A model generated the notes under the pieces. It was given only the letters and a program-made list of their open reading frames with translations. It ran no database searches and was not told where the DNA came from. The position numbers and the translations under genes were made by a program. Positions 20,940 through 31,626 of a DNA stretch of 64,000 bases are shown in pieces. How positions within the stretch are numbered: the first letter of the stretch is position 1; every line of letters begins with the position of its first letter. Origin of the DNA: Blepharisma japonicum (taxonomy: Eukaryota > Ciliophora > Heterotrichea > Heterotrichida > Blepharismidae); the NCBI GenBank assembly GCA_949751835.1, contig CATKHK010000051.1, positions 1 through 64,000 on the forward strand. The letters run 5' to 3'.

Positions 20940-23230
20940 TTAAATAATGGGATTAGGCAAATTGGATGTAGTAGTTAAATAATCAATATATTCTTTGTAT
21001 CCAGGAGTTTGTCCTATTCTGTCTTCAACCAGCATGGATTTAAGCAGCCCATCATTTGAAGCACCTTCAAAAAATAAGCTAATTGGTATATCTCTATTTA
21101 TATTTATTGCTTGAATTAGAGAAATTAGATTGCATAATTTCATCGATTCAGGGGTTTCAAATGGAACCAGCTCTCAAGTGTCAGCATTTTCTTTTAACTC
21201 TTCTAGCCCCATGCCAAAAAGATTTTGGATAATAAAAGGCTCTACATTGCTTCCAATAAAAATAAGGATGATTTCGCTGTTAAAAAGTAGGACAACTGAT
21301 GTCGTTGATAATGAATTTATAGATCTTGGGGATTTGAAATTAAAGTCTCCAAAATCACTTATATTTACACATGAAGGGTAGATCATAAATCGAGTCTGAA
21401 CAACTGATAGACCCTTTATGTTATGAGCTCAAGCTAAAAGCTGATTTGCAGATATATTTCTAAATATATAATTTAATGGAGGTAATTTCATAGCAGAATT
21501 TATAAAGAGAGGCAAATACTTCAATTTATTTGGAAGCAGCATACCTGATATATCCTTGGACTTGTAAGAAGTCCTGTGTAAATTGATTGCTTTTATAGGC
21601 AAATTTGTAAAGCAGTCAATAATTTTATTTAAAGGTTTCTCAAGGGCTTTAAGTGAGTATTTTTTGAGCCACACATGTATGCAAGCATCAGCATCAGAAT
21701 TAAGTAATGTATAATATAAGCTCTTTGTAGGTATTATTAAAGAGTTGCTAACTCTCATTATTCTTCGCCCTGATCTGTCATTGTAGGTTATGACGCACTG
21801 AATATATTCAGTATGAGTTAGTGTTTCATTCTGTTCGAAAAATATCACAAAAGTTTTATCACAATCTATAGCAGGAATTTTCAACTCAGTGCTGTTTATC
21901 TGCCTCCTACATTTTCCAATTATATTTTTTATTTTAAATCCCTTACCACAGAAAATTTGAACGCTGGCCTGAAATCCTTGGCTTCTTAATAATGATCTAG
22001 CAAGCTTATAATATAGACTTGCTGCTACATTTTTATTATAGTGTGGGTAAAAATAAAGATCTCCTCCAGTTGCTTCACACAAATCACACAAAGGTTTGAT
22101 GCTAGATATTTTTGATTCAGCCAAATACATATCTATGCAAACACTGCTCATCATATAATCATTATTTCAGTAGCAAAAACATCATAAAATCTATTTTTTT
22201 TGGAAAAATAATCAAGTGCAAAATTTTTTTCATACAAAAATTTAACAAATAATTTATACAAATAATAATTTGGCATATAGTTAATAAGAAGAGGAATTTT
22301 TTATATTACCCTAGCAATTATATCGAAATTAATGTCTGGATTAATGCTCATCTTGCTAGAAATGAAAAAAATCAGTCTGCCTCCTGCACTCTTAAAATAA
22401 CCGTGCTGTAAAAGTTTGAGCAATTTATCAATTGGAATCATTTCATTTGATTCTTCTTCGAAGGAGCTATTTGATAAAATATAATCAATAAGTGAAAAAA
22501 TTTCAGACTTCTGTGATAATAAGTTAAATGTTAGCAATGATATAGGCTCAGCTGTGAATAAATCCTCTGAATCGTTCATTACTATTTCTGTATAATTATT
22601 TGTGCCCTTTTTGTAAAAATATATGGCTGAATGAAAAACTAGTATCCCAATAGACGTTTTATCAGGAAACTGCATATAGTCTAATAAGCATTTGATAGAA
22701 AGCAAGATGTGCTGAAACATTCCGTTTTGATATGATTCTTTTGTTCTCTCCAAGCAGAAGAAAAACACAGGATTCTCATCGTTAATAGAATTACTACTTA
22801 AGCTGTATTCATAAGTACCAAGTGATTTTTCAGGGATTGGATTCATATATTCACTGGAAAGCCTTTGTTTTGTTTTGCAGACTCCACATAATCAGTAATC
22901 GTACTCGAAACACATAAAAGGACTTAAGTAAGCCAAGCATTTCATACATCGATAAGGTTCTCTTTCAATAAGAGGAATCTCTAAGTCATTTGGCTGCTGC
23001 TCAGCTAAAGGTTGATAAATTAATGCTAGAGGAATTCCTAAAGACTTTTGTAAGGACTTCTTAGAAGCACACATAGTTGAAGTAAACCTCATTATACGAG
23101 GGCTAGAAACTTTAATTTCATTAATAGTATAAATAGAGTCTACAGAAGGAGGCGGTGACCCATCTGAGACAAAAAGTCCTAAATTTTTAAAATCTTTTGG
23201 CCTTGGTAATGATCCACTTTCAGTATGCAT
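20940..23230 (-). CDS. Sec24-like COPII coat subunit (reading frame interrupted)
   Basis: Sec24 selects cargo in ER-to-Golgi COPII vesicles. The order fits: a short N-terminal part, a zinc finger CMKC...WLCGVC (Trp from TGA), the trunk ending GGRLIFFIS, then DLYFYPHYN, a beta-sandwich/helical region (KAFAV-like DKTFVIFF; RRIMRVSNSL) and a gelsolin-like end (EIILIFIGSNVEPFII). The long disordered N-terminus usual for Sec24 is missing. The frame is broken between about 22150 and 22310: the upstream part meets TAA at 22301-22303 and the downstream part is in another frame. One GT...AG removal of 119 nt (22192-22310) would fix both problems but is far longer than other introns here. Other options are a retained eliminated sequence, assembly error, a split gene or a decaying copy. 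Confidence 0.75.
22192..22310 (-). other. Candidate 119-nt insertion or intron in Sec24
   Basis: Read on the minus strand it runs from GTAATATAA to AAAAATAG, is very AT-rich and has TA dinucleotides at both ends. Its removal joins the two Sec24 frames. Against this, the part just after it, in the unspliced frame, encodes FYDVFATEIMI, which resembles the FYxxLAxE segment of Sec24. The call is therefore uncertain. Confidence 0.35.
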
Positions 23231-23559
23231 TTATAATGTTTTTGTAATTTTTATTGTAAACGCCAATATTAAATAGAGTCTTGTTCTTTTTCTGTACAGG
23301 ATGCACAATAAATCCTATATTGATTATTTAATAAATTTTCAAACCCTTCTAAAAATTTATGCAAAATTAGATTTACAAATAATTGGGTGTTTTATAATTT
23401 CAAAAGAAAAGTCTAATTTAATACAAAATTGGTGTGATCTATCAATCTGCTTAATTCCTTTGTGAAGAGGGTATGGAGAGGACAGATTTAAGCTATACAG
23501 TCATTGGCGCTAAGTTTCAATTATGCTATGAGTCTATTTTGTTGCATTAATTTATTGGG
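23231..23559. promoter_or_regulatory. Divergent intergenic region, AT-rich
   Basis: 329 bases separate the starts of the Sec24-like gene (minus) and the acid phosphatase gene (plus). There is no open frame and no motif I can name. Confidence 0.4.
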
Positions 23560-24693
23560 ATGCTGGTTTTTCTCTTTATCCTTGCTTTTGCACAGGCAAG
23601 TATTGTATCAGTTGTGATAGCTTTTAGGCACGGAGGAAGAGCTCCACTTTTTAAATTCGATTGAGATACAGGAGTATGGCCTCAAGGGTTAGGACAACTA
23701 ACTCCTACAGGCATGAGGCAGCATTACTTAAATGGAAGAGAATTCAGGCATAAATACATTACTCAGAACGCGGTAATAAACCCAGTCTACTTAGAAGAGC
23801 AGGTCTACGTAAGGTCCACTGATGTCAATCGCACGATCCAGAGTGTTGAAAGTATGCTCTCAGGACTCTTTCCAACAGGGCCTCAAATTGCGAACCAAAA
23901 TTTGGCAACTAAAGCAGTTCCTCCTTTAATTGTCTCTAATTTGGACAATATTCAAGCACAGCTTGGATTAAATGCGCTCCCTAATAAATTTCAAGCAGTT
24001 CCAATTAATGTTGTCGCCAGTCCTTATGACTATATGCTTGCTGGCTATAGTTCCACAACTTGTGCTAGAATTGGGCAAATAGCTAACGAGATAGCCCAGC
24101 AGGCTGAATATCAAAATGCATTAAACGAGTATGAATCCGGCTTACAAAAACAAATCCAGGAGCTTTGGGGAACAAGTCCTAGTTTTTCAGATGCAGGATG
24201 GATGGGAGATACAATTACAGCAGAACTTTTCGAAGATTTTCCTATGCCAAATGGCGTATCAACCCAGATGTATTATGAATTAGCAGGCGCTTATAACTAT
24301 ACTGCAACTTACTATTATAATAAAGAAGTATCGCAACTGGCTGGATCAGAGTTTTTTGAAGCAGTTTTGGATCAATTCAATTCTACTATTAACAATACAG
24401 ACACTATCAGGCTTGGACTTTATTCTGCGCATGATACAACACTGGCAGCATTTTTGTCTTTCCTTGGAATGTTCAATGGGAAAAATCCAGTTTTTGCTTC
24501 AACTTTAATTTTTGAGCTGCATGAAGTGACTGGGGCTTATTTTGTGCAGATTATTTACAATGATCAAATTATGACTCTTAATGAATGTCAAGAGATGTGC
24601 CCGTTTGATACGTTTTATACATTAATTGCAGAAAACATTATTGATGATGTTGACAAGGCCTGCCAATTGAAAAGTACAGCTATTTTTCAATAA
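23560..24693 (+). CDS. Secreted histidine acid phosphatase
   Basis: 377 residues from ATG 23560. Residues 1-13 (MLVFLFILAFAQA) are a clear signal peptide. The catalytic motif RHGGRAP lies at 23-29 (phospho-accepting His24) and the second motif is SAHDTT (His291-Asp292), as in branch-2 histidine acid phosphatases. TGA at about residue 33 must be Trp (FKFDWDTGVWPQGLGQLTP), good evidence for the code. Other family marks are QLTPTGMRQHYLNG and VYVRSTDVNRTIQS. The enzyme probably hydrolyses phosphomonoesters in lysosomes/digestive vacuoles or outside the cell. Length and motif spacing are normal and the C-terminus has no membrane anchor. Confidence 0.93.
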
Positions 24694-24741
24694 TTAACTT
24701 ATTGAGAGTAATAGATTTACTAGTAATATTAGAAAAGCTGT

Positions 24742-25719
24742 TTAATAGCCTTTAGCCTTATCCACGATATATGAAAATGGTTGGCCACTTAAAAAACTCT
24801 TGAGATGGCCTTCAAAACATCCTATGCATAATTCTCCTAAGTCTTCGACCAGATCTGCGTTATGAGGCGAAATTATCAAATTTTTTGCTGTTCATAAAGG
24901 AGAACTTTCAGGTAGGGGTTCTACCTTAAAAACATCTAAAGCTGCTCCTGCAATGACTTCGTTGTTTAAAGCATCAACAAGATCATCTTCGTTAATGCTG
25001 CTACCTCGGCCAATGTTTACTAAAACAGCAGATCGTTTCATTAATGAGAATTGAGGCGCACTCATAAGATTGTAAGTAGTAGGATGATTTGGCGTAGCCA
25101 TAACTAAGAAATCAGCAAATGGCAAGACTTCATTCAACTTTGATGTATCGACAATTTCATCAGCTACACCATCAAGTTCTGCAGCTGTTCGCTTTACTCC
25201 TATAACTCTCATTCCAAAGCTTTTACCTATTTTAGCTACAGATTTTCCGATCGATCCATAGCCCAAAACTACTAATGTTGATTGATACAGAGTTGGCATT
25301 AAAAATGCTTGGTAATTCTTCATTTGTTTTTGTCGCTCCAGCTGCAGAATTTTTTTATTAAAATAGAGTATCGCTGCTAAGCAGTATTCAGCTAATGATT
25401 CGTTGTAAGCTCCCCTTGAACTAGTTAATGGTACTGGAGATGCTTTGAACTCTTCTGTCATATAAGCATCAACTCCAGCTGTAAATGAGTGGACCCATTT
25501 TATAGGGTTATTACTTAAAGCTTCGTTAATCTCTTCTGGCTTTCGGAATTGGACTGCTAATATATCTGTTCTTGTTCAATGATCAGAGCTGCGAAATTCC
25601 TCCATATCTGCAAAGCATTTGAAATCTAATTGAGGGTATTTTGTAGCAAGACTGGCTTCAGAGAATATATGAGTATAAATTTTTGAAATAAGAATAGAAA
25701 TCACATAGCTTTTCTCCAT
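24742..25719 (-). CDS. D-isomer-specific 2-hydroxyacid dehydrogenase (copy 1)
   Basis: 325 residues from ATG 25717-25719, crossing two TGA codons (DHWTRTD and SSPLWTAKN). The NAD-binding Rossmann motif is LGYGSIGKSVA (about 152-161). The catalytic Arg-Glu-His set is present: NIGRGSSIN (Arg about 238), KVEPLPESSPLW (Glu about 267) and ISPHN (His about 286). The family reduces 2-keto acids or oxidises D-2-hydroxyacids (glyoxylate/hydroxypyruvate reductase, D-lactate or phosphoglycerate dehydrogenase); the substrate cannot be read from sequence. It is divergently oriented to the 5S rRNA at 25829, and the whole pair is duplicated at 28857-30135. Confidence 0.92.
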
Positions 25720-25799
25720 GATTACTATATTAAAGTTATTTTTAAACTATGCTGGATTGCAATTAAATAATTTGCTATGAATTTTATATTAGTAAATGA

Positions 25800-25828
25800 T
25801 ATTTAAGGATCTGGAAAGACAATTTCTC
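25800..25828 (+). promoter_or_regulatory. 5S rRNA upstream promoter element (copy 1)
   Basis: 29 bases immediately 5' of the 5S gene are identical to those before copy 2, while sequence further out differs. They begin with TATTTAA at -29, consistent with a TATA-like element helping position RNA polymerase III. Confidence 0.65.
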
Positions 25829-25947
25829 GTTGTCGGCCATACTATGCCTAACGCACCAGATCCCATCCGAACTCTGAAGTTAAGCGGCATAAGGCGAGGT
25901 TAGTACTTGGGTGGGGGACCGCCAGGGAAGCCCTCGTGCTGACAGCT
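25829..25947 (+). rRNA. 5S ribosomal RNA (copy 1)
   Basis: 119 nt. The 5' GTTGTCGGC pairs with 3' GCTGACAGC to form helix I. Typical 5S landmarks are present: GGCCATAC, GATCCCATCCGAACTC, AAGTTAAGC and GGTTAGTACTTGGGTGGG. A T-run a few bases downstream (CCTTTTATTTTT) is a polymerase III terminator. The ends are set by helix I. Confidence 0.97.
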
Positions 25948-26214
25948 AAGCCTTTTATTTTTGCATCTTCACTTTGCTTAATCCCGAAGCTAATATATAT
26001 ATAGCTGCTATCCATTTTCAAAAAAATCAAATTGTTTTAGTATATTTAGATTATTAAATCGCATATTTAAAATTTTATTTTTATGAGTTCTAAATGCAAA
26101 TGATTATATATTTAGGCTTCACATGAATTGAAATTAGCTCTCTATCAATGTTATGCTATAATTATGAAAATTATTGAAGTATTTTAATTCACTATTTATA
26201 AACAGTTACTCAAT

Positions 26215-27498
26215 ATGACTCTTAGAAAACCTAAAATTGATGAATGAGGGGTTATTTTAGAAAAGCAGCTGGAACTCAATAAAATTCATGAAATTGATGA
26301 AAAAGTAAGACAAGCCAATGAAAAAGAATTCCTACGAAGAGAGCTGGATTATCAACAATCCGTCAAGGAAGCGCAAAAAAGACAAAAATTGAATTTAATT
26401 TCTAAAGACTATGAAGATGTCCAAGAAAGAACAAATTGGTTTAGGAAACAAGATTTGATCAAGCGAGAGCAAGAACGCTTGCAGAAAAGCGAAATCGCTG
26501 AAAATTTATTAAACCATCACTCCTATATCAAGCAACGAGAAGCAGAAGAACGAAAGCAGAAGTATCTTGAAGAATTAGAGCAAGCTAAAATAGCCAGACA
26601 GAATATTGAAATTGATGAGCAAAGAAAAATCGCCCAAAAAATCCAAATGAATAGGGAACAGCAAATGATGCGGCAGCTACAAGAGGAGCAAGCCAAGGAA
26701 AAGAAGCAAATTGATATCAGTGAGAAGCAGCGTGAAATGGAACTAATAATGCAAAGAAAAGAAAGAGATGAGAAAAGAGAAAGAGAATACAAGCAGCACT
26801 ATCAGCACATATATGAAGACCAACTCAATAAGGCAATACGTTTTTCTTCAGTTATCGCAAAAGAAATGCAAAAAGAAAACCAAATCGATAATTGAATTGA
26901 AAAAGGCGTTGAGAACTATCAACAAAAATTAGCTGAAAAAGAAGCCTATGAAAGAGAGGTAAAAGAAAGAAACGCTAAAGTAGTAAAAGATATGCTGAGA
27001 AATCAAATTGAACAAAAAGAGTCACAAAAGCGAAAAGAGATGGAAGAATACAGAAAAGAGCAGGAAGAACTCAACAAAAGAGTAGAATTCAGCAGAATGC
27101 TAGAAGAAGAAAGAGAGCGTCAAAAACTTATGCAGAAGCAAGATTATGTCGATCAATTGCTTAGGCAAACTAAGGCTGAAGAAGATTCAAAAGTTTACAC
27201 TTACAAGCTTTCAGACCATGAAAAATTGTTAAATAAAAATTTGATTGATGAAGCAATTATTAGCCGAAGGTTTAAAAGAGGAGCTGATGAAATTGTGAAA
27301 GGCCGTTCTCTTTCTCAATCAGTAGAAGAAACAAACCCCAGAAAAGCCTTTGTAAATGAGCCAAAAGCGCCTGCAATTAGTGAAACACAGAACTTAAGGC
27401 ACAGAGGGAATAACTATAAAAGAATAAACCCGATCACTGGGATTGAATATGGGTATGACCTCCCTAAATCCTCTTTAAATAGCTCTTTATTGTGGTAA
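26215..27498 (+). CDS. Charged coiled-coil protein, possibly axonemal
   Basis: 427 residues from ATG 26215, reading TGA as Trp in KIDEWGVI and IDNWIEKG. Nearly all of residues 15-330 is Glu/Lys/Gln/Arg-rich helix with frequent RE/EK runs (EERKQKYLEELEQ, EQQMMRQLQEEQAKEK), typical of trichohyalin-plectin-homology proteins found in cilia and basal bodies. The tail is different: Ser/Pro-rich, ending NPITGIEYGYDLP. The TPH-type call is by composition only. The gene lies between two copies of the 5S/dehydrogenase block and converges on the PP2C gene with a 45-bp gap. Confidence 0.75.
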
Positions 27499-27543
27499 TC
27501 ATAGCAATATTAATGTTCTGCTTATAAATCATTAATTAAAAAA

Positions 27544-28467
27544 TTACACATCTAAAGGATGCTTAAAAGCAACTACAATAACTGTCATATTATCAGACCC
27601 CTTAGCTTTCACAGCTTGATGAAAACAATTATCCAATAAATCTTCCGCCACATCGCCAATTGGCTTCTTCTTTTTCAGCTTCTTATCCACAAACTCTACA
27701 GCTTCTTGCGAAGTCATCAGATCCCATACTCCATCACATGCAAGCAGAATAAAATGATCCTGCTTTGTTAGAGTGACTTCAGTAATATCAGGAACTGAAA
27801 TAATCATTTGTTTATCATGCGGCAAGTCAGTGTTTGCCTTAAAATCGAGATCCCCTATAGATCTGCTCAAATTTAGATTTCCCATAACTCTTCCATCGAG
27901 AACTGTGCCTCCAGCATTGATGATCCTTTCGTTTTCTTCTGGCAGATCAGGCTTATGGTCAACAGTCATATCGATTGCTTTTCCTTTGCGACTCAGAACA
28001 CAGCGGCTGTCTCCCGCGTTAGCAACATATAATTTGTCATCACGAATTACAGCTACAACTGCAGTGCAGCCTGACATGATGGGATTAGTTACATCAACTG
28101 GATAGCCATTTGGAATACCTTTAGAAATCTTATGCAACTCTTCTTGGCCTTCAGGAGTGCGAAGTAAGTCATCCATTCTAGTAAACGTTTTTTCGAGGGC
28201 ATCGCGAATTCGACCTTTATTGTAGGCTTTGGTTTTTTTAAGTTCTGCACAAAAGTTCCTTGCAACGAATTCAGAGACTTCATGACCACGATGGCCATCA
28301 AAGACACCAAAGATTGAGGTACGCTGATCTAATAATAAATTCATGAGACGAGAGTCTTGCATTGAGATTCGAAAACCTTGAGTGTCAGCAGCTCCAAATT
28401 TCATTCGAGGGCTTTCACCCACGTTGGAATGTTTTGCTTTTTTTGGGAGTGAGTGCTTTTGTCCCAT
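27544..28467 (-). CDS. PP2C-family protein phosphatase
   Basis: 307 residues, uninterrupted. N-terminal MGQKHSLPKK is a myristoylation signal with a basic patch, so membrane targeting is likely. PP2C motifs appear in order: RISMQDS (about 33-39), IFGVFDGHRGHEV (metal-binding Asp; DGHRGH instead of DGHGG), MSGCTAVVAVI, YVANAGDSRCVL, DHKP, LSRSIGDLDFK, ILLACDGVWDLM and GSDNMTVIVV (last metal Asp). All metal ligands are present, so it should be an active Mg/Mn-dependent Ser/Thr phosphatase. The Gly-to-Arg/His change in the DGHGG loop is unusual but not known to be inactivating. A substrate cannot be inferred. Confidence 0.95.
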   Translation of the reverse strand: MGQKHSLPKKAKHSNVGESPRMKFGAADTQGFRISMQDSRLMNLLLDQRTSIFGVFDGHRGHEVSEFVARNFCAELKKTKAYNKGRIRDALEKTFTRMDDLLRTPEGQEELHKISKGIPNGYPVDVTNPIMSGCTAVVAVIRDDKLYVANAGDSRCVLSRKGKAIDMTVDHKPDLPEENERIINAGGTVLDGRVMGNLNLSRSIGDLDFKANTDLPHDKQMIISVPDITEVTLTKQDHFILLACDGVWDLMTSQEAVEFVDKKLKKKKPIGDVAEDLLDNCFHQAVKAKGSDNMTVIVVAFKHPLDV

Positions 28468-28856
28468 TTTTTGCTTAGTAGAAATGAATTACCTGAAAAC
28501 CATTAAATCGGCCAAGTATTTTTGCCAGATAAAATGTCATTTTAAATTTTGTGCTCTATATTATAGAGAAAAATATTATAATCTTATAAATTAATAAGCA
28601 ATATATTGTAAAGATATAGATGCGATGCTTTATGGACTGAAACACTCTAAGAGATCTTTCTAATAGATTTAGTGAGGTTGTATAATAAAGGATTAATTAA
28701 TATGCTGAATTAAGATGATAAATTTAAACTATCTTTATTCACGTGCATTTAAAATGGAAGGTGAAAGAATACTGACTGTCACTTATTAATGAAAGTTTCT
28801 TTAATAATCTATAGTAATAGTAAATCTCATTATCATCTAGTTATTTATATCTTTCG
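28468..28856. other. AT-rich spacer, no gene seen
   Basis: 389 bases between the 5' end of the PP2C gene and the 3' end of dehydrogenase copy 2. No open frame or structured element stands out. Confidence 0.4.
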
Positions 28857-29840
28857 TTAATACCCTCTTACTTTATCGACTATTGATTGAAACTGCTTAC
28901 CGGCTAGAAAAGACTCTAAATTATTCTTAAAACAAGTCATTCTATTTTCTTCTGAAATTAAGGTCATTCCTCCATTATGCGGAGAAATAATCAAATTTGG
29001 AGCAGTTCATAGCGGAGAATCTTGGAGTATTGGCTCATTCCAAAACACATCTAAGGCTGCTCCAGCAATTGTGTGATTATGCAGCGCATGCACTAAATCT
29101 TTTTCGTTGATACTGTCTCCTCTCCCTACATTAATAATGACAGCAGTTTCCTTCATAAGTGAAAGTTCAGGTTCTGCTATAACATTATTCGTCATCCTCG
29201 TGCTTGGTACTGCCATAAACAAAAAATCTGCTAATGGAAGAATTTCATGAAGTTTTTCCATACTAAAAATTTGGTCAGCAATTCCATCTGGCTCAGACTT
29301 AGTTCTTTTAATACCAATAATTTTCATATTGAGCATTTTGCACGTCCTTGCAACTGATTTTCCTATTGATCCATATCCCAAAATCACTATTGTAGATTTT
29401 GATAAAGTGGGCATATTAAAAGGACGAAATAATTTTTGATCTTTTTGCAGGTGAAGGGTTTGTATTTTTTTATTAAAATAAAGCATCGCCCCTAAACAGT
29501 ATTCAGAAAGGGAGGAATCATAGACGCCTTTAGTATTTGTGAACGGAACAGAACTTGCAATTAACTCTTCAGTCATATATGATCTCACTCCTGTTGAAAA
29601 TGCGTGAATTCACTTAAGTGGGTTGCGCCTTACACATTCGTCTACATGATTGGGATGAAGCTTTCCAAATAAAACCAAAACGTCTGTGTGTTCTCATTGA
29701 TCTGAATTCTGGAATTCTTCGAATTGCTTGTAACATTCTATTTTTACCATGGGATAAAAAGTGCTATATTCAAGGAGTCTAGGAATAAGGTGGTACGACC
29801 TTATTGATATCAAGACTGAAATCACATACTCTTTGTTCAT
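28857..29840 (-). CDS. D-isomer-specific 2-hydroxyacid dehydrogenase (copy 2)
   Basis: 327 residues from ATG 29838-29840, stop TAA 28857-28859. It is a clear paralogue of the gene at 24742-25719, alignable over the full length. It keeps the NAD motif LGYGSIGKSVA, catalytic Arg in NVGRGDSIN, Glu in WNEPILQDSPLW and His in ISPHNGG. TGA is read as Trp in three places including SPLWTAPN. The N-terminal substrate-binding domain has diverged more than the NAD domain, which hints at a changed substrate. It sits divergent to 5S copy 2, exactly as copy 1 does to its own 5S gene, so the pair was duplicated together. Confidence 0.92.
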
Positions 29841-29987
29841 TGCTAAAAGTTATTACATTTTCTCATTCATTTTCAATTTGTGAATAAAATTAGTAAAAAT
29901 TTAATAAAAGAATCCAACAAAAAGTAGAGTTTATGAGATCAAGTTATTTATATTGAATTTATTCAATTCATAGGATGGAATAAGAGG

Positions 29988-30016
29988 TATTTAAGGATCT
30001 GGAAAGACAATTTCTC
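29988..30016 (+). promoter_or_regulatory. 5S rRNA upstream promoter element (copy 2)
   Basis: Identical over 29 bases to the element before 5S copy 1, starting with TATTTAA at -29. Sequence upstream of it differs between copies. Confidence 0.65.
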
Positions 30017-30135
30017 GTTGTCGGCCATACTATGCCTAACGCACCAGATCCCATCCGAACTCTGAAGTTAAGCGGCATAAGGCGAGGTTAGTACTTGGGT
30101 GGGGGACCGCCAGGGAAGCCCTCGTGCTGACAGCT
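30017..30135 (+). rRNA. 5S ribosomal RNA (copy 2)
   Basis: 119 nt, identical to copy 1 at 25829-25947. The 3' flank differs after a few bases (CCTTTTTC), giving a slightly different T-run terminator. Confidence 0.97.
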
Positions 30136-30519
30136 AAACCTTTTTCTTGCGGAAATTAAATTAAAAATTGCTTTTGATATCTTTGCTTTAATTTAGCTAT
30201 CAGCTCTTAATATATCACTTAATCTTTATTTCATTTATATATATAAAAATGTTTAAGCTACAAAAAAATTTATATATATCTAAACGCTTAATCACTATTA
30301 GAATTCCTTTTTAGCTTTTCATAGATCCAAGAATTCAATTCTTATCCAACTTCTAAATAAAATTTACCTTAGCAGCTGCAAATGATTAAGCAAGACAGGG
30401 CTTGAAGTCTTTGAAAATTGCTAGTAGTAATTTGAGCATAATACTGATCAATTGGTATTACAATCAAGAAATTTTCGTGGTAAATATCTAAAAATTAATG
30501 CTATCCTTTATAAACATAA
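30136..30519. other. AT-rich spacer, no gene seen
   Basis: 384 bases between 5S copy 2 and the small zinc protein. It is AT-rich with no open frame of note. Confidence 0.4.
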
Positions 30520-30795
30520 TTACTTATTTCTTGGCACCTGGGAGCTTCTTCTTGCTTCAAGGGCTTCACTACATTCTCCAAAGTAGTGCTTTTTTTTATT
30601 ACAAAAAGAGCAAAATCCTTTTCGGCAGTTTGTGCACACAAGGTTTTGTGCCTTAAACTCTTCTGTTAAGACTTGAGTTGGTTGAGGAGTTTTGCAATGA
30701 GGGCATTGAGCATTTGCGAACTGTTTTTTAGGTAAATTCCTCTTTGATTCTTCTTCAGGGTTAAAGCCAAATGGGAAACCTCCTGCAAGGTTCAT
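30520..30795 (-). CDS. Small protein with an isolated IBR-like zinc-binding domain
   Basis: 91 residues, ATG start and TAA stop. After a short head (MNLAGGFPFGFNPEEE) there is CPHC (about 31-34), CTNC (about 54-57), FCSFC (about 61-65), His70 and Cys75. The order C-x2-C...C-x2-C-x4-C-x2-C-x4-H-x4-C resembles an IBR (in-between-RING) domain of RBR ubiquitin ligases, here without either flanking RING. It could be a degenerate ligase fragment, an adaptor or an unrelated zinc ribbon. The gene is compact, and intact as far as can be seen. Confidence 0.65.
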   Translation of the reverse strand: MNLAGGFPFGFNPEEESKRNLPKKQFANAQCPHCKTPQPTQVLTEEFKAQNLVCTNCRKGFCSFCNKKKHYFGECSEALEARRSSQVPRNK

Positions 30796-31025
30796 TTTAT
30801 TATTTATATTCTACTAGTCAGCTCATTTTTTAATGAAGATCATCTATTAATTCTTACACAGATAATTACCTAAAATGATTAAATTAAATTACAGTAAATT
30901 TTTTTAACTTACCAAAACATTTAGAATATAAAATGATTTACTTATACGTTTTGGAAATAAGCCAATAGAGCTTTAAGACAACGTGAAACTTGCATAATCT
31001 CTATGCTAAAATAATATTGTGAAAA

Positions 31026-31562
31026 ATGAAACGAAAGGCTCTGCCTATATTTTCAAAAAAGACAATCCAAAATCCCATAGAAAGTGACTCATCATCTGCA
31101 GATCATCATGACATGACAGCTACTACATCCACATCTTCTACGAACTACAGCAACATCAAAGATCTCCCAACAATAAAAAGTTCATCAAGGTCAAAAATAA
31201 ACTGTCAAAGTTTGGCCACCTTCTCTCACCTAAATAGCGTCGAATTTAATCCTTCAGAATTCGAAATTGCCCCTATTAAAGAAAACAACCAAGAAACTTC
31301 TTATGAAGAAGAAGACTCTTTGCTGCTAGAATTAGCTGAGTTTCTCAGCAACCCTAGCAAGCCTAGCGGTCAGTCTAAGCTTGCTATTAGCAAGCCTAAG
31401 AGGACTCTAGGTAAAAAACTTTCACAGCCATCAATCAGAATCAAGATTGACAGCAATAATATTATGAGGACAGCTAGAAAACGGACGTCAAACATCACAA
31501 ACGACGATTTGGTGCAGATTTTAAAAAAGGACAACAAATTTAGACGGGGAGTTTTGCAATAA
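31026..31562 (+). CDS. Ser/Thr-rich basic protein of unknown function
   Basis: 178 residues, uninterrupted. It starts MKRKALPIFSKK and has long Ser/Thr runs (TATTSTSSTNYS), an acidic-hydrophobic stretch SLLLELAEFLSNP (about 97-110) and basic patches (KPKRTLGKK, RTARKRTS). It is probably disordered and perhaps nuclear. The short LLLELAEFL helix could be a docking motif. No family was recognised; it lies 64 bp before the DENN gene on the same strand. Confidence 0.6.
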   Translation: MKRKALPIFSKKTIQNPIESDSSSADHHDMTATTSTSSTNYSNIKDLPTIKSSSRSKINCQSLATFSHLNSVEFNPSEFEIAPIKENNQETSYEEEDSLLLELAEFLSNPSKPSGQSKLAISKPKRTLGKKLSQPSIRIKIDSNNIMRTARKRTSNITNDDLVQILKKDNKFRRGVLQ

Positions 31563-31626
31563 TTTAACTGCTAAGTCTGTTGTATAAATAATCTTAAAAA
31601 GCTATATTAAAAATTTATAAGAGTAA

